DNA from: Chara braunii
Lineage: Eukaryota; Streptophyta; Charophyceae; Charales; Characeae
Assembly (NCBI GenBank): GCA_003427395.1
Contig: BFEA01000239.1
Coordinates: 338,903 to 365,598 of the forward strand
Length of the DNA stretch: 26,696 nt
Direction of reading: 5' to 3'
In this document: one piece after another, positions 18,321 to 26,696 of the stretch
How positions within the stretch are numbered: the stretch's first letter is position 1
How the letters are laid out: each line of letters starts with the position of its first letter
Position numbers and translations under genes: made by a program
The notes under the pieces: model-generated
Told to the model about the DNA's origin: nothing
The model's input: only the letters and a program-made list of their open reading frames with translations
The model's database searches: none

Positions 18321-19956
18321 GCTCTCCCTGGGGTCCAGAATTTCACCCTTGAGGGACCTACTGCACCTTTGCCGCACGATGTTGTGGTTGAGTCTTGGAC
18401 AGGCCCGTACGAAGTGCCCGACCATCGTGCAATACTTGCATTGTTTGTTGGCCGGGTCCCTCCTGCCAAATCCCCAGTTTGCTACAACTGCCGGAACCAC
18501 GACCTCTTGGGGCGGGAGGGCGGGTCGGGACACTTGCGCCTGCATTACCAGTAGCGCGTTCTCCACTCTTTCTATCTTGCTGTCGACTCCGTGCACTCGT
18601 TCGTGCAGGCTCTCTATCCCCTTCTTGACCTTATCCCCCATCTTCCCAGTCAAGTCTATAACCTCCCCTTCCTTAAGCAGGGCTAGCGTATCGGTCACCA
18701 CTGTCTTTTCCGCGAGGTCTGTTACCGTACTGAAGTCCACATCCCTTATGTACTCAAACTTACTGGTCTGCTGGTAGGCTGACAGAATCTTATCCTTATC
18801 GAACTGGGAGAACTGCCTGAGGAAGTACTTACTCATTATGCGGTCCGTTACCCCGGGGATTCGCAGTGCCACTAAAGCGAATGCCCTTAGGAAGTCATTG
18901 TAGGTCGCATAATTTTTCCTTTGAACTGCCGCCAATTCGGCTTCCGTTGCCATTTTCTCTGCCTTCAGGTACTTTCTCATCATCTCATTCCGGGTTTCTT
19001 TCCAAGATCTACTGGAGGCGACGATAGCCATAATGTCCCTTCCTAAGCTCAGCGACACGTGCTGCCCTAAGTGGTCCATTTTTTCTTCCTCAATCCATTT
19101 CAATAAGGCTGCCAGGTTTTCGTAATCTATCAGGAATTCCGTAATGTTTGCCCCATCGAAAGTGAGTTTCTTCTTGGCGTCCGCAAGATACCCCTGATTC
19201 TTATTCAGTGCCCGAGTGAGGGTGGCTACTATCCTCTTGAGGCCCGCTTCAGAGTTCCCCGTTTCACCGGCCTCACTAGTCCCTTCTCCGTCCTTGCTTT
19301 CCCTCTACTTTTCCCCGGCCTTGGGCGTACCCTCCGGATCAAACCAGCCTAACACCCTTTCCCTGAGGCTCGAGAGTCCATCGCAGCCTTCGTTATTTTT
19401 GGTGTGGCGGGTAGACGACTAGCGCCGCTATCGATAGTCGGCGGTGTCGTGGCTTTTTCTGCCTCTCTGTGGTCGGGGAGTCCCCCTTTTCTTTCTCTTT
19501 CTTGCTGGGTGTTCCCTTATGACTACTATCTTTACCTCCATACCTGGCTTCGCCCTGACTGGGCCTGCGTCCCTCTCGTGGCCCTTCCCCTTGGGAATCC
19601 TCTTCGCTCCCAGCCATCATTTGCTCGATAAGTCTCGCCTTATACTATGCAGTCCGCCTTTCTATTTCTGCCAGCTTACGGTGTGCGTCTGAGACTTTCG
19701 TTTTCTTGGGCGTGGTTCCCCCGGAGTTCCGAGGACTCGTCCTTTCGTTGTCCCTACCTTCTCTATTTTCCTGCGGTTCTCTTTTACTACCCCCAACTTT
19801 CCCCGAGCTTTCCCCTGTGGAGAGACCCTTCCCATCTTCTCTGGCCCCTTCTGGCTTGGCTGACTCCCGGTCCGACCCCTCGTTCCGTTCCACATCCCTA
19901 TTCGTACCCTGACTCCCCTTGCTCTACAGTCCTTCGGCTTGTTCTTGTGACGCCAT
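18315..19956 (-). pseudogene. gag with CCHC zinc knuckle (element B)
   Basis: Structural protein of the particle. The first ATG that fits the frame is at 19956 (MASQEQAEGL). The N-terminal 180 codons are very hydrophilic (Ser/Gly/Lys/Glu-rich). A capsid-like region follows from about 19230: KLTFDGANITEFLIDYENLA, then FLRAFALVALRIPG and YFLRQFSQFDKDKIL. A heptad-like stretch (KVKKGIESLHERVHGVDSKI) follows, then the zinc knuckle CKYCTMVGHFVRAC (C-X2-C-X4-H-X4-C, 18440-18399), which binds RNA. Breaks: TAG 19924-19926, TAG 19645-19647, frame change near 19400, TAG 19305-19307, and a -1 frame change with TAA 18315-18317. Between 19103 and 18320 the frame is intact. Confidence 0.85.
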
Positions 19957-20019
19957 TTCTTTACCTAGCCTGCACATGGAATTTTTTTTTGCAAAAATGG
20001 TCGGTTGTTCATAGCCTCC

Positions 20020-20331
20020 CTAGTTTTCATGCCCTATAGTCCACTTATTTCCATGCTTTTCCCGTCTTATATTACTTCGGAACGACTCCCCCGACTTTTC
20101 TTTTATTAGGACGCCATTCAAAGTTTCTCCCGCCGAGGACTTGCCGCCGAGGTTTGGCATTTTGTCACTGCCGCGCCTCGGTTCTTTTAGGGTGGCGTCT
20201 GAAGCCAATGGCTTTCCTATCGAGGATAGTCCTTTTGGCTTTTTGACATCCGAATGCCTCAGCTTTCTCAATGCGGTGGTCTTCCCAGTTCTTTCCTTCC
20301 ACATCCTTAGGTACGGCGGAACTCCGACCAC
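20020..20331 (-). CDS. small basic ORF between paralog D and gag (uncertain)
   Basis: A 104-codon minus-strand frame, rich in Lys/Arg/Ser/Gly, with no hydrophobic core and no recognised domain. It could be the decayed start of a longer gag leader, a spacer that happens to be open, or a small accessory ORF. Its only support is strand, position and lack of stops. Confidence 0.25.
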   Translation of the reverse strand: MVGVPPYLRMWKERTGKTTALRKLRHSDVKKPKGLSSIGKPLASDATLKEPRRGSDKMPNLGGKSSAGETLNGVLIKEKSGESFRSNIRREKHGNKWTIGHEN

Positions 20332-20408
20332 TGCCCCTTTTGCCGATGGCTACCTTCTCATCTCGTTTTCGACTTTCTTTTTTCCGCGCTTTTTCCTAGC
20401 ATCTTTTC

Positions 20409-21194
20409 TCATGCTGGTCCCTCAGGCCCACCTTGTTCGTCTGGTTCCTCGAACAGGTCAGCCACCCTGGCAAGGTAGTTTTCTCCCATCTCTATTTCCC
20501 TAACGATTATTGGTTCATATTCCTCAAACGCCAAGCGACGCAATCCGAATATCAAAATTTCAATGAGGTTAAGTAATTCCCAGGCCTGATTTTCCCAAAA
20601 CGACCCATGCCTGACCGACACATAATAAAACATCCCCGTTGTCTGTGGCCGGAAGTGGTGGGGCCAGACCAGGGTCGAATCCACCAGATCCCTGACCCTC
20701 TTGAGGCTCGCAAATACCAGGTCCGCCATGAAGCGGGGGACTCGGCACCTCAGCCCTGTCATTGAGACCTTAAATTCTCGCCAACCTCCTACCTCCACCC
20801 GGGTTCTCAATCCCACATCCCTTCTCCCTCGCACTTCCTGGCCTACTCGGTTCAGTACCCTAGTAGCCCTTTGGAAGATTGGTAACAACCCATGCCCTAG
20901 CGCCAGTTCCGTTCCTAACATGTGCCATCCAAGTTCTGGTAGGTATACGGTTCCAGTCACCCTAAGATTAGTATATAGATCGTCCCCTGGTCCCCTGTTG
21001 ATCCTCATACCATCCCACAAACATTCTACCATCATGAATGCCTGGTCCCTTCCCAAGGTCACGGCTCTCCATTCGGTGTCAATTCCTCGGACCATGTAGC
21101 TTGCCGGGAGCGATACCTCCCATCCGCCTCCACATTCCGTGGGTGGCCGCGGGTGCGTGGGCCGTCGCGACATCCGGGCGTGTCTCATCGCCAT
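20409..21194 (-). CDS. Tandem paralog D of an unrecognised protein family (261 aa)
   Basis: Intact minus-strand ORF from ATG 21194. It shares three blocks with the neighbouring ORFs. Block 1 (residues about 28-66): VSLPASY ... FMMVECLWDGM. Block 2 (about 80-113): TGTVYLPELGWHMLGTELAL ... PIFQRAT. Block 3 (about 132-250): VEVGGWREF, RCRVPRFMADLVF, FYYVSVRHGSFWEN, WELLNLIEIL, IVREIEMGENYLARVADLFEE. The N-terminus has an Arg/His/Pro-rich tail. There is no signal peptide, membrane segment or known catalytic motif. The clear block-wise match to copy B (262 aa, 0.9 kb upstream) over the full length shows it is a real protein family. It is the copy nearest gag. Confidence 0.7.
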   Translation of the reverse strand: MAMRHARMSRRPTHPRPPTECGGGWEVSLPASYMVRGIDTEWRAVTLGRDQAFMMVECLWDGMRINRGPGDDLYTNLRVTGTVYLPELGWHMLGTELALGHGLLPIFQRATRVLNRVGQEVRGRRDVGLRTRVEVGGWREFKVSMTGLRCRVPRFMADLVFASLKRVRDLVDSTLVWPHHFRPQTTGMFYYVSVRHGSFWENQAWELLNLIEILIFGLRRLAFEEYEPIIVREIEMGENYLARVADLFEEPDEQGGPEGPA

Positions 21195-21341
21195 TATTGA
21201 TTAACGGTCCGCTGCACAGTTTAAACAGCAAGCGAGTTTACTTATTTCATCCAGTCTCCGATCCTTACCTGAGCAATTCCTCGGTCCTTAGCTCGATACT
21301 TCTTTTCCTATTTATCCCCTTCCCTTCTTTCCTTGAATCTC

Positions 21342-21998
21342 TCACCAGCCTGTTCCTGCTTCCGTCGGCTCATACAATCGATGCAGATCATCCACGTACG
21401 CCATTCCCCGACTCATTTCTCGTCGGACAGCGCCCCATAAAACCTCATTGCTAATAGTCGGAGCCCTCGGCCTAGTGGTAAACATGGCGTGCAGGATTCG
21501 TAGCACCTCATACCTCTGATCTCCGCCAAACGGCCCCATTTCTAGGAAGGCTCAATAATATTCTCGGTGCACCAACGTGTCTTCATACGTCAGATTGGCG
21601 AGGTCAGCGACCGCCCGCCTAACAAGCTCCAAACCGCCTAGCTGTTCTAACAAGAAGGGCGGCAGTCTCATCCGAATGTTTTCACTAGGCAATTCAAAGC
21701 TCCCGACCATGGCTACCCTAAGGTTCGCTGTTACATCATCAGCCTCCGAGTCTGCGAACTCGAATCCTGCCTGCCACACCAGCTGCCATGCCCTTTCAAA
21801 CATACTCAACGGATCCTCTCCTGATGCCAACAGGACTCCGAATTCCCGCCATCCGTCCTCAGACACATACAATCGCCCGTCCGCACGCACATGCCCCCGT
21901 GGGTCCAGGTCCCATTCCCCGTTCTCGTCCGCGCGCCACTTGCTGCCCTTGGTCTCCTTACTTCGCAGTTCGCAATGAACCCTACAATGGCCAGACAT
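21342..21998 (-). pseudogene. Tandem paralog C (one in-frame stop)
   Basis: Same family as A, B and D. The frame from ATG 21998 runs through block 2 (GRLYVSEDGWREFGVLLASG ... LSMFERAW) and the first part of block 3 (VAMVGSFELP, MRLPPFLLEQLGGLELVRR) to a TGA near 21554-21552. The same frame then continues with MGPFGGDQRYEVLRILHAMF and MSRGMAYVDDLHRLYE to a TGA at 21342. Aligned to the other copies, the TGA stands where a sense codon lies just before the GPF motif; CGA to TGA is the simplest cause. Block 1 is missing or diverged beyond recognition, so C is N-terminally short (about 218 codons). Confidence 0.68.
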
Positions 21999-22058
21999 CC
22001 CATTCCCTTATCTTAGCAATTTCCCCATGCTTGCCTGGCCCCGCGGCTTTTCCTACTC

Positions 22059-22847
22059 TTAATCGAACCACAGTACCTCAAACAGTTTGAACACATCATC
22101 CACGTAGCACGGTGTCGCCGCTACCTCCCGACGGATTATGGCATCCCTAACTTCCGGGGCTACTTCTAGTTGATCGTACCTGTCCAGATTCAAAATGATG
22201 AGGGCTTCCCAGACTCTATCGCCGTGGAAAGGCCCGTACTTCAACGATGTTTTGTAAAACTCCTCTGAAAACCACGTGTAGTCTATGTGCACCCTTTCCA
22301 TAGTGTCGGCCACTTCCGCAACGTGGTAAAAACCCCCAAACCAGTCCATTATGAACTCGGGGACCCAGATCCTCTTTCGCGAGCAGGGTGGTCTAAACTC
22401 TTTCCATCCCCCCATCACGACCTTGTAGTGGACTTCATCCCATCCCTTATTGGCAAACCTCTCACCCGCCTTCTGAGTCCTCATTTCTGCTCCCTCCAGA
22501 AGCCACATCGGGTTTTGTCCCGCCGCAAGCGTGGTACAGAACAGATGCCACCCTTGCTCCGACAGGACGACCGTCCCTACCGACTCCACTTTCCCTTTTG
22601 CGATATCTTCCCATCCATCCTCCTCCCTAATGGGGTTCCAGATACATTCTATCCATAGGTATGACAGTTCCGGTACGATCTCAAGCCCGATCCAGTCACA
22701 CGTCGCTCCCCTCCATTCATATTCCGCAGGCAAGGGCATCTCTACCCCCCCCTTAATCTGCCTTGGTTCCCATCCTTCGAACGTGCAATCCCTCAGTTGG
22801 AATTCTCGAGCCGTCGATTCCCTACCTGCACATAGCCGACCACCCAT
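22059..22847 (-). CDS. Tandem paralog B (262 aa, intact)
   Basis: Intact minus-strand ORF from ATG 22847, 60 bp upstream of copy C. Block 1: MPLPAEYEWRG ... LSYLWIECIWNPI. Block 2: VGTVVLSEQGWHLFCTTLAAG ... WLLEGAE. Block 3: VVMGGWKEFRPP, IWVPEFIMDWFGGFYHV, FYKTSLKYGPFHGDRVWEAL, IIRREVAATPCYVDDVFKLFE. Tryptophan content is high and conserved Gly-Trp pairs recur. No known domain is recognised. It is the reference copy for the family because it has no break. Confidence 0.72.
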   Translation of the reverse strand: MGGRLCAGRESTAREFQLRDCTFEGWEPRQIKGGVEMPLPAEYEWRGATCDWIGLEIVPELSYLWIECIWNPIREEDGWEDIAKGKVESVGTVVLSEQGWHLFCTTLAAGQNPMWLLEGAEMRTQKAGERFANKGWDEVHYKVVMGGWKEFRPPCSRKRIWVPEFIMDWFGGFYHVAEVADTMERVHIDYTWFSEEFYKTSLKYGPFHGDRVWEALIILNLDRYDQLEVAPEVRDAIIRREVAATPCYVDDVFKLFEVLWFD

Positions 22848-22869
22848 TTTCCCCGAGTAAGCCCCCCCC

Positions 22870-23790
22870 TCAGAAGTCCCCGTCCTCTATCTCGTCCCCG
22901 TCCTCATCATCACCGAAATCCTCCTCCCCGTTTGAGAACAACTCTTTCACCCCTTCTAGGAAGGTTTCACCCGCCGCCACACTCTGGTAGACTATTTGCC
23001 AATGCACCGGGCTAGGAACAAAGACTTCATCCGCGCTGAGGAGGTTTAATACCTCAGCCAATTCCTCCGCCCAGTTTCCCTCAAACGGCCCTGCCTCCAC
23101 CGATAGTCTAAAGAAATCCTGTCGAGCACACTGGTACAGCCTCAGGCGTGTCATCGACCGACATATCCGTTCCGGTCTATCCCTGGTCCCAAAGACGGCG
23201 TCTACCAAAAACGGGGGTAGCACGCATCTCATCGTCCTAAGGGGCCGTCTCATTTTTCCCCTGTCCCCGAGCTCCACTCGCACCTCTATCTTTTCCATCT
23301 CCATTTTCGCCCGCTGACATGCCGCCCATACCACCTCCCGTTCCGCTTGCCTAAACAACTGGTCTGGTGCCGTGCCTAATACTAGCCCAACTACCATTGC
23401 ATTTTCCATTTCCTGAGATAGGTAGACCCATCCTCAAGCTTCCACTGTTCCCCGGAATTCTAAGTCCATCAGGCTGGGTGAAAGCCTCGTCAGGCTGACC
23501 TTAGTCCAAATCGTCTGTATCCAGAGGAACATGTCTCTTTCGTCCAGCATCACGGTTTCATAAGCTGGCTCGAGGTCTGTCCACGTTCCTTCTTCCGGGA
23601 GGACGACAGATACCCCTTCCCTTACGTCTATGGGCATTTCCAGACTGCTAGAGTAGACAGGGGGCGACAACCACCGCGCCATCTCGTTTTTTCCGGCTCC
23701 CGTCCTGTTTTCATAAGAGAGCACCACACGGCCCTTCATGGTCAGACTGTCTCCCTTTTTGTAGATGAGAATCGTTTTCAGCCCCCTCAT
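22870..23790 (-). pseudogene. Tandem paralog A (one in-frame stop)
   Basis: First copy of the array in transcription order. ATG 23790 opens a frame with VVLPEEGTWTDLEP and MFLWIQTIWTKV (block 1), broken by a single TGA after LEFRGTVEA near 23434. The same frame continues GWVYLSQEMENAM, VLGTAPDQLFRQAE (block 2), then CVLPPFLVDAVFG, FFRLSVEAGPFEGNWAEEL, VAAGETFLEGVKELF (block 3) and a Glu/Asp-rich tail ending at 22870. Total is about 307 codons. The TGA is again consistent with CGA to TGA. Only 22 bp, including a G8 run, separates it from copy B. The acidic tail is unique to this copy. Confidence 0.68.
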
Positions 23791-26540
23791 CCGGGTCCCT
23801 CTAGCATTTTCTACCTATTCCCCAGAGGTCGTTGTCCCACCATACCCTCAATCGATCACCAGTAGCCAACATTCCTTTCTCTCAATTCTTTTTCCTTCCG
23901 ACTCCTATCCAGCCTCATCCTCATGTTCTCTCACTCGTGCGGACTTAGACAGGGGGTGAGATTAGACTTAGAAGCTCAGCTCCCATCCCAACACCCATCA
24001 AGCAAGCTTTACAGAGGGAGGCACAAAAACGGAAACTCAAGCAATCATCGCACACAGACCTCCTCACCGGCCTTTTCCCAAAAGTGGTCTCTCCACTGTT
24101 ACTATCGGCAAAGTTTTATCCCGTACCTCAAGCACAACTCAACCGTCGCGAGCGCGGTACCCAGACTCCAGTGGGGGGTCGCCCTCACCTTCTTGCCCAG
24201 AGTACCCCATCCCGTATTGCCGCTTTTGCTCATCCATACCGACACCGGGAATCACCCCGTGTGCCTAAATACAGGGATAAAAGTCAGCCGTCCAGGCATT
24301 CACTTCCATCGGTCCGACAAGCAACAACCTTTCCCAAACCAAACTACGAGAGGCTACTTCGTCTCCGAGGCTCCGTCTTTGCTCGCATGCAGCGGCACTC
24401 CCTCCGCCAGTCCACAGGCTAGGCCCCGCCTAAAGAAACGTTTCACACCCTGCCCGGCAGATCAATCGAGTTGAAGCCCGTCACCGCGCGAACGAGGATG
24501 CTACTAAGCACCTGGCGTGACAAACTCTCGTTAGACAGCTCGGTGGCCTGACCCCTGCATACGAACAAACGATAACCTACAAAAAGAGAACGACGTTTAG
24601 CAACCCACAGTGGCCGGTGCAGACCCCTCCTTACCTTCCGAAAGGCAGGACGCTCAAATCCCCATCATCCAGTCACAAGTCCCAAACGGGACACACATAA
24701 TACAAGTGCCTTTCCCTGGGTGCACCCAGCGCTTCCTACCCATACCTCACAATTTTTCTCTCAGAACAGTGGGTGCCACTCACCCCTAAGCTCCATACAT
24801 AGTGCCCGGTTCCTTTTCGTGAGCATCTTCAAAGGTGAGCTAGTTTTCCTTGGAGTCTAGCAACTCCCTTCATTCCCCTTATCTTCACTTCATGTCTCCG
24901 TTCATAGGCCAGGATTGTTCCTTCTCGATTACCCTTTGTGTTCATATGAGGTTCCTTCAAGCATTTAAGTGCGGTGCATGGAGCCCGCTGGGCTCCGAAG
25001 AAAAGGAAAGAAAACACCCGTGTCGGTCGGATCACTCCGCCGCGGGATTTTCGTCGGAACCCGGACTAGCCCGGAATCCCAATCGCATGCCAGGTAACCG
25101 GAGCCCTTCTTTCAAACGAAGAGGAAGGGTCGACCTGCGGCTTGCCAAAGGCTTCCCCGGTCTGACGAACATCAGCCCGAGCGAAGGAGGACTAGAGTCA
25201 CCTCCAAAGGAAATGGTTGATCAAGTGTGCAAGCATGCATGTTATTCCTCCAGGCCTGGCCTTGCCATGCGCCCAGCCGCCCTCAAATCTGATTCACTCA
25301 AAGGGATAGAGCATACACAAGTCCTTATTCCTTATCTTCAGTTATGTACACCGTCATGCGTCGGGCACCCCCTTCGAGATCGTCAGGGTCAGTTTAACCC
25401 ATACCCGGCGCCTCCACCATTTTTGTAGGGGCCGTACCCTGAAGGACTCTCGAGCCTTGGTCGACCCCACTGCGGGTCCCATTTGGCTCGACCCGCCCAC
25501 GCTCACGCTCAGGGCACGGGTCGTTCGTCCCAGGGGCACCCCCACCTAGTGCTATGAGATGGATGGGGATGGGCCATTTGCGAGAGGGCTTTACATTGGG
25601 GGATGTAGCTCCGCTCTCGCGATAGATGGTAGCTCTTTGGTCACTCGTGGCATTTTCCCGATTCAATTAAGTCTGACTAGGCGATTGCTCCTTTCAATAC
25701 GCAGGCAGTCCAGGGAGTTTATTGGAAATTCGTCTTCTTTCGTGTGTAGGCCAACCGTCATCCATTGGACCACACACCTTTTCACTAAGTCTAGTGGCTC
25801 AAGACAGCCCCTACGGTATCCTTGGGGTGGGGTGGCATCGCCCGGACCCGTAGCCGCTATAATTTTTTTTTGCCTGAGCCACTAGCATTGCATTCACCTA
25901 TCCAAGACTGCCCTTAGTCCTTCCGGGCTTGCATCGCATTCAAGAGAGCCATTGCATTCAATCATCACACAAGCCACATCCAGGCGTCTACCACTCATCC
26001 AAGCATCCGACCATCAAACCCATCCTGCATTCATAGTTTAAGCAAGGTCTAAGTCCTTCCCTCGTCGCTTTCCCTATTCTCGCCCGCATCCGACGGACGC
26101 AGTCCCGCTCAGACCACCCTAGGCTACTCACCTGCGCAAGACCACACAAAGCAAGGCCCAGTACAATCCCCATTGGGGTCAACACATCGCCCCTCCCGCA
26201 AGCCTAAGTTTCTTTTGCCTTTGATGATCCTTTGGTTATCTTTCCCTTCACTCAAGCAAGCCATGCCTTCACCTTATTCATGCAATCGAGAAAGATGGTT
26301 GAGTCAAACTGACCTTGTCACAAACTCCACTCTTTTCCGCTTTCCCAAATGCTCACAAAAGTCTGGTGCTTTTTCCTTCTTGGTGACACAAGGGACAGGC
26401 AGCCCTCCCCTTGCCCTCGCTTTCCACCAAGTGAGGCTCAAGTTCTTTGCCGTTCGTTCCCTGGCAATGTAACAGGTGAGGAGAGAGGTTAGTCACATGC
26501 CAAGGAGGGGAAGGGGTGAAGGAAGAGTTACGGATCAAGG
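23791..26540. other. region with no recognised gene
   Basis: About 2.75 kb upstream of the paralog array. Open frames on both strands are below 200 codons and without recognisable domains. I found no copy of the element B LTR, no tRNA-complementary primer-binding site and no fifth paralog. It may be the untranslated leader of element B or unrelated DNA. Confidence 0.55.
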
Positions 26541-26627
26541 GGCTTGAAAGAAGGGGAGAGAGAGCGAGAGGGAGAGAGAAAGAGCGAAAGAGGGGGAGAG
26601 AGAGAGAGGGAGGGAGACAGAGGGAGA

Positions 26628-26696
<69 letters not shown>
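26541..26696. repeat. (GA)n microsatellite, cut by window end
   Basis: GA-rich sequence from about 26541 becomes a perfect AG dinucleotide run from about 26631 to the last base, more than 30 repeats. The array continues past, or terminates at, the window edge. Confidence 0.97.

Larger units (their letters stand above)
9519..19956 (-). mobile_element. Element B: Ty3/gypsy LTR retrotransposon (5' end beyond window)
   Basis: In transcription order: gag, linker, protease, RT, RNase H, integrase (the Ty3/gypsy gene order), accessory ORF, long non-coding region, hairpin, polypurine tract, 3' LTR. It is inserted in the DNMT gene of element A in the same orientation. The right limit given is the gag start; the true element must extend further and would include the paralog array if the missing 5' LTR lies right of 26696. 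It is decayed (at least seven stops and four to five frame changes) and hence immobile on its own. Confidence 0.85.

Noticed and set aside
13706-18777. Many plus-strand ORFs of 60-155 codons
   Set aside because: They are shadows of the minus-strand gag-pol gene.
20701-22860. Plus-strand ORFs opposite the paralog array
   Set aside because: The minus frames share aligned blocks among copies; the plus frames do not.
23800-26540. A 5' LTR or primer-binding site for element B
   Set aside because: I looked for TGTGCAATCC, the 65-bp repeat words and a tRNA-Met-type GCTCTGATACCA sequence; none is present.
26541-26696. Promoter GAGA element
   Set aside because: A long perfect dinucleotide run at a window edge, with no downstream gene to support a promoter call.

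Overview
This is repeat-dominated nuclear DNA from a large eukaryotic genome. I see no intact host gene, no rRNA, no tRNA and no CRISPR array. Nearly all recognisable coding sequence is on the minus strand. It belongs to decayed LTR retrotransposons plus one unusual block of tandem paralogous ORFs. The Ty3/gypsy-type pol, and a DNMT3-like cytosine methyltransferase fragment lying directly against a polypurine tract, would fit a streptophyte alga such as a charophyte, a lineage in which methyltransferase-carrying retrotransposons have been reported. That host assignment is inference.

Layout, left to right. 1-345: a 53-bp minisatellite. 550-1020: a cluster of perfect inverted repeats. 1399-4170: a very regular 173-bp satellite array with two half-length units. 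4168-4428: a polypurine tract. 4430-8335: gene-free, pyrimidine-rich sequence with short hairpins of one family, a repeated module, an 18-bp palindromic triplet, a 95-bp exact duplication around the only N (probably an assembly artefact) and a 51-bp minisatellite.

From about 8759 rightwards, two LTR retrotransposons are read on the minus strand. Element A shows the start of its 3' LTR (ending at 8759 on the plus strand), a polypurine tract, a small hairpin, and a DNMT3-like gene ending 2 nt before that hairpin. The DNMT gene is cut at 9518/9519 by element B. B has a 607-bp 3' LTR (9519-10125, ends TGTGC/GCACA), its own polypurine tract and hairpin, about 2.3 kb of non-coding sequence, a post-integrase ORF with a SUMO-interaction-like motif, and a degenerate gag-protease-RT-RNase H-integrase gene (19956 to about 13430). 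The missing first half of the DNMT gene and B's 5' LTR should lie beyond the right edge of the window.

Upstream of gag (23790-20409), on the same strand, are four tandem, diverged, closely packed paralogous ORFs of a family I do not recognise. They are the most interesting content. If they belong to B, this is an element of more than 17 kb with a duplicated extra gene ahead of gag. 23.8-26.5 kb holds nothing I can identify. The window ends in a (GA)n microsatellite.

Decay pattern: most premature stops in B and in the paralog block can be explained by one C-to-T or G-to-A transition (CGA to TGA, CAG to TAG, CAA to TAA, TGG to TAG), as expected for old, cytosine-methylated repeats. Several frame changes are also present. 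One of them coincides with a perfectly phased U UUU UUA heptamer between protease and RT.
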